64,000 nt of DNA from Chroogloeocystis siderophila 5.2 s.c.1 (GCF_001904655.1 NZ_MRCC01000013.1:62001-126000), one strand, 5' to 3'; shown: positions 27,284-37,813, numbered from the stretch's first letter. Numbers and translations: made by a program. Notes: a model not told the origin generated them from the sequence alone.

Positions 27284-27319
27284 TGAGGATTTTCCACTAA
27301 ACTTTTATATTCTCATCTT

Positions 27320-27334
27320 ACCAAGTAGTAATAT
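27320..27334. promoter_or_regulatory. Operator copy D upstream of the DUF442-CstB operon
   Basis: ACCAAGTAGTAATAT, inside TTACCAAGTAGTAA (27318-27331), is the fourth copy of the island operator. It differs from the consensus at two positions. It is 37 bases upstream of the ATG at 27283. Confidence 0.55.
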
Positions 27335-27399
27335 ACTTTAATCTAGCTTTTGGAGGATAGATTTTATTAAGAAAGTATGACTAAAGCTAGTTGCTAGTT

Positions 27400-28233
27400 T
27401 TAATACACTTCTGGAACAAAAAACTGCTCATTCTTGGGAGGGCGGATGTAATCACTACCAGGCTGTCTTGGCGGTAATTCCATCGGTTCGGGAACGATAT
27501 CTTTATATTGAATTTTGCTTAAGATGTGATTAATGCAATTAAGACGCGCGCGTTTTTTGTCGTCGGCTTCCACGGTAAACCAAGGCGCTTCAGGAATATT
27601 AGTATGCGCAAACATCACATCTTTGGCTTTGGAGTATTCTACCCAGCGATCGCGCGATTCGATATCCATTGGGCTAAGTTTCCAGCGTCTCGCCGGATCA
27701 CTAGCACGTGATTGAAAGCGACGTTCTTGTTCTTCATCGCTAATCGAAAACCAGTATTTCAGCAAAATCATCCCAGAACGAACTAACATTCGCTCAAATT
27801 GCGGACAGGAAAATAAGAATTCCTCGTATTGTTCTTCTGTACAAAAGCCCATCACGCGTTCGACACCAGCGCGGTTGTACCAACTGCGATCAAATAGTAC
27901 AATTTCTCCACCACCAGGTAAGTGCGGTACATACCGCTGAAAATACCATTGTGTTTTCTCGTGATCTGATGGCGTTCCTAAGGCAACTACCCGACAACCA
28001 CGCGGATTTAAGCAATCAACAATTCGTTTGATTGTACCGCCTTTGCCTGCTGCGTCACGCCCTTCAAAAATTATACCGACACGTAAACCCTGATGCTTAA
28101 CCCAATACTGTAATTTCACCAATTCAATTTGCAGTTGAGCTAATTCTTTTTCATATACTTTATTTTTTAACTTCTTATTGGTCGCATCATCGGCATCTTT
28201 AGCTTGATTATTGTTTTTTTTAGATGCTTTCAT
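27400..28233 (-). CDS. ppk2: Polyphosphate kinase 2
   Basis: This enzyme transfers phosphate between polyphosphate and nucleotides. The 277-aa single-domain PPK2 shows Walker A FEGRDAAGKGGTIKRI, Walker B region VLFDRSWYNRAGVERVMGF and the lid/guanidinium segment RRFQSRASDPARRWKLSPMD. The Lys-rich N-terminus (MKASKKNNNQAKDADDATNK) is a low-complexity extension. The class I subtype (ADP- or GDP-forming preference) cannot be told from the sequence alone. Confidence 0.93.
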   Translation of the reverse strand: MKASKKNNNQAKDADDATNKKLKNKVYEKELAQLQIELVKLQYWVKHQGLRVGIIFEGRDAAGKGGTIKRIVDCLNPRGCRVVALGTPSDHEKTQWYFQRYVPHLPGGGEIVLFDRSWYNRAGVERVMGFCTEEQYEEFLFSCPQFERMLVRSGMILLKYWFSISDEEQERRFQSRASDPARRWKLSPMDIESRDRWVEYSKAKDVMFAHTNIPEAPWFTVEADDKKRARLNCINHILSKIQYKDIVPEPMELPPRQPGSDYIRPPKNEQFFVPEVY

Positions 28234-28438
28234 TGTTATAGTGAAAAGAATTAGAAAACATACTTAATATTTATTAAGTATCGATACAGATTAAATTTAA
28301 ATTTTAGTATATAAGTTTGATATTTTCTACACTTTTGCTTTAATTAGTATTAAATCTCAATTATGAGCATATTTTTAATTTAAGACAACTTAATATTTAA
28401 ATTCAGCTACAGCCAAAGTACTGTCTTGTTATTTCATT

Positions 28439-30463
28439 ATGCTGCCATCATCAGGAAGTACAAAGAATAACAAGCCGCCACCGCAATTAACGCGCTTTTT
28501 AGTTTGTGGGCTTGGTAGTCTAGGACAACACTGTGTCGCGGTCTTGAAAGATTATGGTGTTGCGGTGAGTGCGATTGATTTAGTATTGCCGCAAAATTGG
28601 GAAATTCCTGAGTTACCAAACTTATTAGATGATTTAGTAGTTGGCGATTGTCGGCAAACGAGTATTCTAGAACAAGTCAAAATTCACGAATGTCGTTCAG
28701 TTCTTTTGGTTACAAACGATGAGCGGGGAAATACGGAAGCAGCATTTGCCGCAAGACTATTGAATCCACACATTCGGTTAATTTTGCGGTCTGATAAACA
28801 AAATCTCAATCAACTTTTGAGTGAAAATCTCGGTAATTTTGTGGCATTCGAGCCGAGTCAGCTATCAGCCGCTGCATTTGCCTTAGCCGCTTTAGATGAC
28901 CAAACGTTAGGTTATTTTAACTTAGAAGGACAATTACTGCGAGTTGTTAAGTATCAAATTAAACCAGGAGATCGCTGGTGCGATCGCTGGTGGGTATACG
29001 GCTTAAATACTCGCAATCGTCGGATCTTGAGTCATACAACCAACACTGCACAACTACCAAAACAATTCTACGAGTGGGAACCCGAAGCAACAGTTAGGGC
29101 AGGCGATACGATAGTGTACATCGAAGTGGCGCAGTTAAGCAGCACCGCACAGCCAGCAAAAACACATTCTACTAAGCAACTACCTCAAGCTGTTTCTCGC
29201 ACATTAAAGCGCCATCTTCAGCAGCAATTTAGCCAATTTTGGCAGTGGATGTATCAATATCAAACCCGCCGTGTAGCGGTAATCTGTGGTGCGACAGTAT
29301 TAACTTTATTAGTTGGCGGGACAATTTTGTTTCGCTGGGAATATCCAATTGACTGGCAAACAGCTTTTAATGCAACAGCGACGTTGTTGTTAGGCGGTTA
29401 CGGCGATTTATTCGGCGATATTAAACCAGAAACTCCGCTATCTTTGGGGGTACAAGTTTTTAGTTTAATACTCGCGCTAGCAGGTACAGCATTTATCGGC
29501 GTACTTTATGCCTTACTTATTGAGATGCTGTTAACTTCGCGGTTTCACTTTAGAAGTCGCCCGCCGCTACCACAACAAGATCATATTGTTGTGATTGGGT
29601 TAGGTAGATTGAGTCAACGCGTCGCGACATTGTTACAAGAATTCAAGCAATCAATTGTCGGAATTAGCCACACCGAGTTAGATCCTGGAATATTACCGCA
29701 AATGCCGCTAGTTGTAGACAACATCGCGAATGCATTTACCAAAGTGCATCTCGAAAATGCGAAAAGTGCGATTGTCATTACCGAGGATGATTTAGAAAAT
29801 CTGGAAGTTGGCTTGATGATTCATGCGCTGAATCCGCAGTTGGGCATTGTTATTCATTGTTACGATCAACATTTTAGCGATCGCGTTGCGCGGCTATTTC
29901 CTTATGCACAAGTATTATGCGCTTCAGCATTATCGGCAGAAGTGTTTGCCGCAGCGGCGTTTGGCGAAAACGTCTTGAGTTTGTTTCACTTCAACGGCAC
30001 GACCGTACTCGTGACAGAATACATCATTGCAGCGGGAGATACCTTGAATGGTTTGATGTTGTCTGAAGTTGCTTACGGTTACGGTGTCGTACCACTTTTG
30101 TATCATCATAAACATGAGTCAGCAAGATTAATGCCTGCGTACGAAACGCGACTCTATGTTGGTGATCGCTTAGTTGTTCTTGCTACAAGCCATAGTCTAC
30201 AACGCATCGAACGCGGCGAGTTAGCCCCGCGACACTGGCAATTACGCGTTGAGAAGGTTTTATATCAGGATGCAATTTTTGATAGTGCCAATGCGATCGC
30301 ACTTATTTCCGGTTGTAGTTTAGCGATCGCACGCCAATTAATGCAAAACCTACCCGCAACGTTGCCACAACCGTTGTTTTATCACCAAGCACAGCATTTA
30401 GTCCACGAATTGAGCAAAGTTCAAGTTAGAGCACATTTAATTCAAATTGTCAATAATGATTGA
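28439..30463 (+). CDS. Potassium-channel-like protein with RCK domains on both sides of the pore
   Basis: This 674-aa protein starts with a TrkA-N/RCK domain (about 18-145: FLVCGLGSLGQHCVAVLKDYG). A RCK_C-like part runs to about 235. Then come two membrane helices (about 279-300 and 340-365) flanking a pore loop with LLLGGYGDLFGD, a GYGD filter. A second RCK domain follows (about 380-500: HIVVIGLGRLSQRVATLL) and a C-terminal RCK_C-like region. Most bacterial channels carry RCK only after the pore. It probably gates K+ or another cation in response to NAD(H), nucleotides or Ca2+; the ligand is unknown. Confidence 0.85.
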   Translation: MLPSSGSTKNNKPPPQLTRFLVCGLGSLGQHCVAVLKDYGVAVSAIDLVLPQNWEIPELPNLLDDLVVGDCRQTSILEQVKIHECRSVLLVTNDERGNTEAAFAARLLNPHIRLILRSDKQNLNQLLSENLGNFVAFEPSQLSAAAFALAALDDQTLGYFNLEGQLLRVVKYQIKPGDRWCDRWWVYGLNTRNRRILSHTTNTAQLPKQFYEWEPEATVRAGDTIVYIEVAQLSSTAQPAKTHSTKQLPQAVSRTLKRHLQQQFSQFWQWMYQYQTRRVAVICGATVLTLLVGGTILFRWEYPIDWQTAFNATATLLLGGYGDLFGDIKPETPLSLGVQVFSLILALAGTAFIGVLYALLIEMLLTSRFHFRSRPPLPQQDHIVVIGLGRLSQRVATLLQEFKQSIVGISHTELDPGILPQMPLVVDNIANAFTKVHLENAKSAIVITEDDLENLEVGLMIHALNPQLGIVIHCYDQHFSDRVARLFPYAQVLCASALSAEVFAAAAFGENVLSLFHFNGTTVLVTEYIIAAGDTLNGLMLSEVAYGYGVVPLLYHHKHESARLMPAYETRLYVGDRLVVLATSHSLQRIERGELAPRHWQLRVEKVLYQDAIFDSANAIALISGCSLAIARQLMQNLPATLPQPLFYHQAQHLVHELSKVQVRAHLIQIVNND

Positions 30464-30513
30464 GTGCGATCGCGAATTCATTCGCCGCCAGAGAAACCGT
30501 CTCCATACTCTTT

Positions 30514-30559
30514 AGTGTGCGCAGGCACACTTTGTTTATATAGTCCCGACTTCAGTCGG
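30514..30559. repeat. Two-hairpin dispersed intergenic element, copy 1
   Basis: AGTGTGC-GCAG-GCACACT (30514-30531) is followed after TTGTTTATATAGTC by CCGACT-TC-AGTCGG (30546-30559). The same two-stem layout occurs in reverse at 62620-62667. It sits between convergent genes and may act as terminator. Confidence 0.6.
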
Positions 30560-30587
30560 AAGCTATCGATAAATTTACACCACCGAT

Positions 30588-31610
<1,023 letters not shown>

Positions 31611-31777
31611 TTAAGAAATAGGTAATGGGTAAGTAAATATCACACATAACATTTGTTAGGGAGTAGTAATATATATTTTGCTTAACCAATTACCAGTTAC
31701 CAACCTTTAAGTTATATTTATTTTCACCGCTTACTTAATATTCTTGCCAATTACCACGCTTGAAGCGACATTTTGTA

Positions 31778-33223
31778 TTACTCAGCAGTTCCAAAACGTA
31801 ATGTCATAAACACAAATCTAGCGATAAAGATTGCTGCCAGAATCCAGGTAGCGATCGTGACTTCGTGAGCTTTACCTTGTAAGGTTTTAGCAATAGGATA
31901 CGTGATGAAACCTACTGATAGTCCTGTTGCAATTGAGTAAGAAAGCGGAATAAAGAAAATTGTCAAAAATGCTGGAATTGCTTCAGCAGGATCGCCCCAA
32001 CGAATTTCTAAAACACCTGCCATCATTAAGACACCAGTAATGACTAAAGCAGGAGTTGTTGCGTATGCAGGAATTGCCTCGAATATCGGAACAAGGAAAA
32101 TTGCCAAAATAAATAAGACACCTGTAATCACAGATGCAAAACCAGTACGCCCTCCTTCAGAAACACCTGCTGCTGATTCAGCATAAGTCGTGACAGTTGA
32201 TGTACCGACAATTGCCCCAAAAGCAGTCCCGACAGCATCGGCAAATAAAGCTTGGTTAACGCGTGGTAGTTGTCCATCTTCTTTGATGTATCCTGCTTTC
32301 ATACTCACGCCAGCAAGCGTACCTACTGTGTCAAATAAATCGACGAATAAAAATACCAGCAAAATTGCCAAAAAGTCGATAAAGTTAGCTGCGGTTAACC
32401 GCGAAAAACCAATAAAGCTTTGCCCAAATAAATCTGTTGGTGCGGTAGGAAACTGGACAATTCCTGTAGGCCAAGGCGTGTTGCCTAAAATCCAGCCGAG
32501 TAAGGCTGTTCCGAGGATTCCCCAGAGTAATGCGCCTTTGACGCGGCGCACTAAAAATGCTGTTGTGATAAAAATACCTGCGATCGCCAGAAGCGTATTT
32601 GGTTGTTGTAGACTGCCTAACGTTGTTGTTGTGACTTCACTCCCGACAATGATTCCCGCACCTCCTGTTTCTGGATTACCTGAAAGTCCAATATAGGCAA
32701 TAAATAAGCCAATCCCTACCGAAGTTGCTGTTTTCAGTGATAGCGGAATTGCATCTATAATTTGCCGCCGCACATTTGTCAAGGTAAGCGCAATAAAAAT
32801 TAAACCTTCAACTAATACTGCTGATAGTGCTAAGCGCCAGTCAATATTTAAAGTCAAAACAACCGAGTAAGCAAAAAAGGCATTTAACCCCATTCCTGGA
32901 GCTAGTGCAAAAGGATATTTTGCCACAAATGCCATAACTAAAGTAGCGATCGCCGCCGCAATTGCGGTTGCAAAGACTTGTTCGGCAAACAAATCTCGTG
33001 GTTCATTCAAGAAAATAGCATCAGATAAAATTAACGGATTCACCACCAAGATGTACGCCATCGTCATGAAGGTCGTCAATCCTGCTAAAGTCTCGATGCG
33101 AAAGTTTGTTCTGTATTCGCCAAATTTAAAGTAACGCGCGATCGCAGCTTGCCAACCTGTGTACTGTGGTCCTCCAGGTGAACTTGGGTTCTGCGTTTCT
33201 AACTGATCGATATCACTATTCAT
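31778..33223 (-). CDS. NCS2-family adenine/guanine/hypoxanthine permease (AzgA-like)
   Basis: Membrane transporter of 481 aa with about 12-14 helices. The family start is clear (FKFGEYRTNFRIETLAGLTTFMTMAYILVVNP), followed by APGMGLNAFFAYSVVL and the C-terminal signature FVDLFDTVGTLAGVSMKAGY. These mark the AzgA/PbuG branch of nucleobase:cation symporters. It precedes the deaminase gene by about 180 bases and both probably act in purine-base salvage. No purine riboswitch was recognised upstream. Confidence 0.9.
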   Translation of the reverse strand: MNSDIDQLETQNPSSPGGPQYTGWQAAIARYFKFGEYRTNFRIETLAGLTTFMTMAYILVVNPLILSDAIFLNEPRDLFAEQVFATAIAAAIATLVMAFVAKYPFALAPGMGLNAFFAYSVVLTLNIDWRLALSAVLVEGLIFIALTLTNVRRQIIDAIPLSLKTATSVGIGLFIAYIGLSGNPETGGAGIIVGSEVTTTTLGSLQQPNTLLAIAGIFITTAFLVRRVKGALLWGILGTALLGWILGNTPWPTGIVQFPTAPTDLFGQSFIGFSRLTAANFIDFLAILLVFLFVDLFDTVGTLAGVSMKAGYIKEDGQLPRVNQALFADAVGTAFGAIVGTSTVTTYAESAAGVSEGGRTGFASVITGVLFILAIFLVPIFEAIPAYATTPALVITGVLMMAGVLEIRWGDPAEAIPAFLTIFFIPLSYSIATGLSVGFITYPIAKTLQGKAHEVTIATWILAAIFIARFVFMTLRFGTAE

Positions 33224-33590
33224 CTAGCAGTCTCCGTATGCCATCTTTGCCGATCTATATCGATTTACTTTTAACGGCTCTTGGTAGGTGTGCACTTAAA
33301 CAAATTAGTACCAAAGCACATTTTTAGATTTTTTTAACTAGCTGCATACTTTATAGTGACACGGAGTTATTTTTTGTTGATTAAGATACAGATTTTCTGT
33401 ATGCTTAAGAACAGCTAATGTATGCTGATACGCCACAAAGAAGCATTTACAGCAAATAATCGATTAAAAATCGCAAAAACTACGTAGACAAGTTATACCC
33501 ATTCATCATGAAGAAAGTCTGATGTAATATCTACTATATGAGAAATATAAATTAAGTTCTCCTCAGATCTCCCCTGCCCCTCTGCTTCTA
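33224..33590. other. AT-rich spacer upstream of the purine permease
   Basis: These 367 bases hold the permease promoter on the right-to-left strand. No gene, riboswitch-like junction or strong hairpin was found. Confidence 0.4.
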
Positions 33591-33866
33591 TTATCTTCCT
33601 ACAAATACTTGTTCGGCTGTTAATATCAAGTCGGGGAATGTAGCTGAAATTATTCTTTCTGCACCACGAAATTGCAAAACTTGATATTCACCCTCACTCA
33701 ACTGATAAACCGAAATAGTCGGGAGTTTAGGAGTACTCATATAACGCGCAGCGTAGACTAATTCATAGCGAGTATCTGTCCTATCGTCATACGCTAGATA
33801 TTCTGCAAATGAGAGGTTTTTAGGTAAAACTTGAATCATAGTGCCAACGTTACTCTTGCTAACCAA
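33591..33866 (-). pseudogene. Internally deleted Uma2-family gene
   Basis: Uma2 (DUF820) proteins are about 190 aa with a restriction-endonuclease-like core. Here only 91 codons remain. The N-terminus (MIQVLPKNLSFAEYLAYDDRTDTRYELV) joins directly to the C-terminal text (LPTISVYQLSEGEYQVLQFRGAERIISATFPDLILTAEQVF). The central part that carries the catalytic Asp/Glu-x-Lys residues is absent. The reading frame is preserved across the deletion, so a short protein might be made but cannot be an active nuclease. Confidence 0.75.
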
Positions 33867-33901
33867 ACTAGCACTGGCAGCTTGAAGGATATATAAGATA
33901 A

Positions 33902-34420
33902 ATGAGCGCGATCACTATTGAAACCCGCCGTTTAATCTTGCGCGAACTCACCCTAGACGACGTGGAAGATTTGGCACAAATCTATGCCGATCCTGTTGTG
34001 ATGCAATATTACCCCAAACCAATCACCAGGGAAGAAGCAAAATACCAGATCACCAGAATGATCAATGGCTATCAGCGACGAGGTTGGGGTTTGTGGGCGA
34101 CAATTCACAAAGCTGATAACAAATTTATTGGACGCTGCGGGTTAATACCGCAAATTGTGGATGGATGTCCTGAAGTTGAAATTGGCTATATGCTAGCACA
34201 AGAATATTGGGGACAAGGTTTAGCAACAGAAGCCGCCTGTGCAACTCGCGATTATGGTTTTAAAATTGGGTGCGATCGCCTCATCTCCCTCATTGCTCCA
34301 GGTAACATTGCATCACAAAAAGTTGCGATTAAAACAGAATTGTGCTATAAAAAAGACACAATTTTTCGGGGTAAAACTGTGCAGGTTTATGCGATCGCCC
34401 GACCTACAAATTCTAAGTAA
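33902..34420 (+). CDS. GNAT-family N-acetyltransferase (RimJ/RimL-like)
   Basis: The 172-aa protein opens with TRRLILRELTLDDVEDLAQIYADPVVMQYYP and contains the acetyl-CoA segment EIGYMLAQEYWGQGLATEAACATRDYGF. Both are typical of the RimJ/RimL-type acetyltransferase subgroup. The substrate is unknown. Its 3' end overlaps the convergent creatininase-family gene by 34 bases. Confidence 0.85.
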   Translation: MSAITIETRRLILRELTLDDVEDLAQIYADPVVMQYYPKPITREEAKYQITRMINGYQRRGWGLWATIHKADNKFIGRCGLIPQIVDGCPEVEIGYMLAQEYWGQGLATEAACATRDYGFKIGCDRLISLIAPGNIASQKVAIKTELCYKKDTIFRGKTVQVYAIARPTNSK

Positions 34421-35139
34421 TTGTTACTCAATTCTTTAACTGCCAAGTTATACAACTGTAACCCATGTTCAGGTGTTGCTAACGCCGGATCGGAACCCAT
34501 GCGTCCATCAGGATAATGCTGGCGAAAGTTAACAGGACCATATATAGGATGTCCTTTACCAACCTCAGTAGATAAAGTTGCGTGTTTGATGGATTTAGGA
34601 TAAACGTATTGAGTTACTGCAACTTCACTCGGAGTTGCGTGCGAACCTTCGCGATCGCCATATAATTCCTTGGCTAACTGATACACTGAACCACACATAA
34701 ACCAGTTACTCACTTGACACTGGACTTGATCGGCGTTGTTTACACCAATTTCTGCAAGATAAGTATAAGTTTCCGCAAATGCAGCTTTGAGTGTGGCAAT
34801 ATTCCCACCATGACCGTTGATAAAGAAAAACTTGGTAAATCCTGCTTTAGCTAAACACGCGATGTAGTCGCGAATAACTAAAATCATCGTGCTAGGACGC
34901 AGGCTAATCGTACCAGGAAACGCGGTGTGATGCAGTGCCATACCCACATTAATTGTCGGGCTAACGAGTGCGCCAGTCGTCTCACCAACACCATGGGCGA
35001 TCGCTTCTGCACAAATCGCATCTGTACCGATTAACCCCGTTGGTCCATGCTGTTCAGTAGAACCGATAGGGAGAATAATTCCCTGAGATGTTTCTAAGTA
35101 AGCTTCGACTTCTAACCAGGTACTTAAATGCAACAGCAT
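34387..35139 (-). CDS. Creatininase-family amidohydrolase
   Basis: This 250-aa protein shows the family's metal-binding text PIGSTEQHGPTGLIGTDA, the segment FFINGHGGN and a later REGSHATPSEVAV. Relatives include creatinine amidohydrolase and MftE/FAPy-type deformylases; the real substrate here is not evident. No neighbour explains it. Convergent with the GNAT gene with a 34-base overlap. Confidence 0.85.
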   Translation of the reverse strand: MLLHLSTWLEVEAYLETSQGIILPIGSTEQHGPTGLIGTDAICAEAIAHGVGETTGALVSPTINVGMALHHTAFPGTISLRPSTMILVIRDYIACLAKAGFTKFFFINGHGGNIATLKAAFAETYTYLAEIGVNNADQVQCQVSNWFMCGSVYQLAKELYGDREGSHATPSEVAVTQYVYPKSIKHATLSTEVGKGHPIYGPVNFRQHYPDGRMGSDPALATPEHGLQLYNLAVKELSNNYLEFVGRAIA

Positions 35140-35308
35140 GATTTCTTGCAGCGAATGTAATCTATTTACTTATCGTAAGGAATCATTTGCATACTTTTGT
35201 TTTCATTAGAGAAATTTGCCCCAACCGACCTCTATAATCCAGCGATGAGTAATGGTAGTTGAATATACCGTTCTCATTTTTGTTCCGAATAACGATTAAA
35301 GGTTGATT

Positions 35309-36475
35309 GTGCGTAGAATTAGAAATCAAGTCAGGGTAGCACTCATTGCACTTATCCTCAGTACTTTGACAATTGGAGGAATCGCATTTTCTGCGGAAAG
35401 AGAACTATTTAGTTTAGCCCGCCCCACAACAATTGCGGTAAACTCTAGTTTCTTGAGTCCACTTGATGAATTATTTGGCGATATTGCGATTGGTAGAGGT
35501 GTGTTTCTTTCTGGTAATACTGTCGTCAGGGCAGATCCTGGTACAAGTATTTGCATAGAAAGTGAAACGAATCTTCAAGACAACATTCTTTTCTTAGCAT
35601 TGCGAAATTTGCCATCTCCACGCTCAACCAGGTGCGGTAGATTAGGAGATACGGGGATATCGAGTAGTACAGGCGAGAAAGTTAGCATCGCCCATCAAGC
35701 CAAAATTGAAAACTCGTATATTGGTAACTTCACCTTTATTGGTTTTCGGGCGTATCTAAATAATGTCGTGTTAGAAAACGGCGCGTTTGTCTTACACGGT
35801 GCGAGACTTACTAATGTCAAAATCGGTAAAAATCGACTTGTACCAATCGGCGCAATTATTACAACACAAGCGCAAGCAGATGCTTTACCGCTAAAAACCG
35901 ATGAAAATTCTGAGTTTCAAACCGAAGTACTCGAAGTTAATAAGGAGTTTGCCGAACACTACAGTGAACTATACAACAACGAAGGATTTGATGCAATAGT
36001 TGGTGTAAGCGTCGCACCAAGAACGTCTTGGAACCCCAAACCTGTGAAACCAACTTTAGGTAAAAATGTGCAAATTGCCGAGTTTGTGCGGGTTGTAGGA
36101 GATGTCAGAATTGGTGATAACAGTACCATCGGTCAACGAACATCAATTCGGGCGGATGAAGGTACTCCCATTATTATCGGTGATAATGCAGAAATTGAAG
36201 ATCGCGTAACTTTTCATGCGCTCAAAGGTACCAGCATTCGCATTGGTAGAAACTTAAATAGCGATGACAATATTGTCTTTCATGGACCGTTGGAAGTTGG
36301 TGACAATTTAACGATTGGTGATGATGCGATTTTATTTCGCTCGCAAGTGGGTAACAATGTCACAATTGGTACTCAGGCGATCGTCGTTGGTGTCACGCTG
36401 CGTAATGGCGTGCGTGTTCCTGATAACGCTGTGATTACCACTCAGCAGCAAGCCGATGCTTTAAGACAAGCTTGA
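35309..36475 (+). CDS. Exported double left-handed beta-helix protein (gamma-carbonic-anhydrase-like)
   Basis: This protein of about 388 aa has an N-terminal hydrophobic signal or anchor (VALIALILSTLTIGGIAFSA). Two hexapeptide-repeat (LbH) regions follow. The first (about 55-200) includes HQAKIENSYIGNFTFIGFRAYL; the second (about 250-385) includes IGDNSTIGQRTSIRADEG and IVFHGPLEVGDNLTIGDDA. The regions share a C-terminal pattern ending IITTQAQADAL / VITTQQQADAL, suggesting duplication. It resembles carbonic anhydrase/acetyltransferase-like proteins, but a full zinc His triad is not obvious. GTG 35309 is chosen because AAAGG lies 8 bases upstream; TTG 35303 is the alternative. Confidence 0.75.
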   Translation: MRRIRNQVRVALIALILSTLTIGGIAFSAERELFSLARPTTIAVNSSFLSPLDELFGDIAIGRGVFLSGNTVVRADPGTSICIESETNLQDNILFLALRNLPSPRSTRCGRLGDTGISSSTGEKVSIAHQAKIENSYIGNFTFIGFRAYLNNVVLENGAFVLHGARLTNVKIGKNRLVPIGAIITTQAQADALPLKTDENSEFQTEVLEVNKEFAEHYSELYNNEGFDAIVGVSVAPRTSWNPKPVKPTLGKNVQIAEFVRVVGDVRIGDNSTIGQRTSIRADEGTPIIIGDNAEIEDRVTFHALKGTSIRIGRNLNSDDNIVFHGPLEVGDNLTIGDDAILFRSQVGNNVTIGTQAIVVGVTLRNGVRVPDNAVITTQQQADALRQA

Positions 36476-36690
36476 GGGGAGGTAATGCGATCGCCTCTAT
36501 TACTGCGTGCGATCGCGTGACTTCTTTATGTTGCATTGTGTTTGATCTCCATTTTGATGATGCAAATTATGCAAGGATTACAACAAAAAGTGCGATCGTA
36601 TAAATAAGCTTGTCAGTACTAAGCGATTTAAATATAAATAAAATAATAAAGATAAACACAGAATTAGTAAGGCTTATTTTTGGTGATTGG

Positions 36691-37788
36691 ATGGAGAAGC
36701 TTGATGAGGACACTTCTGTGGATGGCTGCGCCGACTTAAAGAAAGTGTCCGGTGTAGTTTCACTCTTTTCAGGGTGCGGAGGACTTGATTTAGGTTTTTC
36801 ACAAGCAGGCTTTAATATTGTATGGGCAAATGAATTTGATAAAGATATTTGGGAGACTTACGAGAAAAATCATGTTAATACTTTTCTTGACAAAAGAAAT
36901 ATTAAAAATATCTCCCATAAAGAAATACCAGATTGTCTTGGCATTATTGGCGGTCCTCCCTGTCAAAGCTGGAGTGAAGCTGGTAATCAAGCAGGGATAA
37001 ATGACGAACGCGGTCAACTTTTTTTAGACTATGTTCAAATTCTTAAAGCTAAACAACCTTTATTCTTTTTAGCTGAGAATGTTTCAGGGATGTTGCATAA
37101 AAAACATTCTCAAGCTATAACTAATATCCTTAATGCATTCAACGAAGCTGGATATAATACTTCTTATAAATTACTGAATGCTTTATATTACAACGTTCCA
37201 CAAGATAGAAAGCGAGTCATTTTTGTTGGCTACCGTTGTGATTTACAAAAGCAGTTTAATTTCAATTCTCTTGTACGTACATTCCCTATACCTACCCTAA
37301 AGCAAGCCATATGGGATTTAAAAGATTCAGTTGTACCTGCACAAAATAACAACACAAGTTCAAAACTTTGTAATGTACCCAATCATGAATATATACAGGG
37401 TGGCTTTTCAAGTATTTATATGTCGCGAAATCGCGTCCGGCTTTGGGATGAACCATCTTTTACAATTCAGGCTGGTGGTCGTCATGCACCAATTCATCCA
37501 CAAGCAAATAAAATGATTCATGTTGGTAAAGACAAATGGATTTTTGACCCAAACTCACCCTATCCCTATAGAAGATTATCTGTAAGAGAGTGTGCGAGAA
37601 TTCAAACTTTCCCTGACGAGTTTATTTTTTATTATAAAAATTTATCTGCTGCCTATAAAATGATTGGTAATGCTGTACCTGTTAACTTTGCATATGCCAT
37701 TGCAAAATTAATTAAAGCAGATTTACAACCTCAATGTAGACAAACGATCCAAGAAATACCATTACAACTAAGTTTAAATTTAATTTGA
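36691..37788 (+). CDS. DNA (cytosine-5) methyltransferase of a type II R-M system
   Basis: This C5-methyltransferase has motif I SLFSGCGGLDLGF, catalytic motif IV GGPPCQSW, motif VI AENV, motif VIII QDRKRVIFVGYR, motif IX around RRLSVRECARIQTFPDEF and motif X GNAVPVNFAYAIAK. The start is uncertain: ATG 36691 gives 365 aa with GGTGA upstream, while the open frame runs back to TTG 36610. The gene is much richer in A+T than its neighbours, suggesting transfer. It should protect host DNA from the adjacent endonuclease, probably at GGCC if that enzyme is a true NgoPII isoschizomer. Confidence 0.92.
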   Translation: MEKLDEDTSVDGCADLKKVSGVVSLFSGCGGLDLGFSQAGFNIVWANEFDKDIWETYEKNHVNTFLDKRNIKNISHKEIPDCLGIIGGPPCQSWSEAGNQAGINDERGQLFLDYVQILKAKQPLFFLAENVSGMLHKKHSQAITNILNAFNEAGYNTSYKLLNALYYNVPQDRKRVIFVGYRCDLQKQFNFNSLVRTFPIPTLKQAIWDLKDSVVPAQNNNTSSKLCNVPNHEYIQGGFSSIYMSRNRVRLWDEPSFTIQAGGRHAPIHPQANKMIHVGKDKWIFDPNSPYPYRRLSVRECARIQTFPDEFIFYYKNLSAAYKMIGNAVPVNFAYAIAKLIKADLQPQCRQTIQEIPLQLSLNLI

Positions 37789-37813
37789 TTCGCAATACAC
37801 CAGAAGAAAAATT

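Noticed and set aside
33224-33400. Possible purine riboswitch before the NCS2 permease
   Set aside because: No three-way-junction pattern or conserved core of the purine aptamer could be traced.
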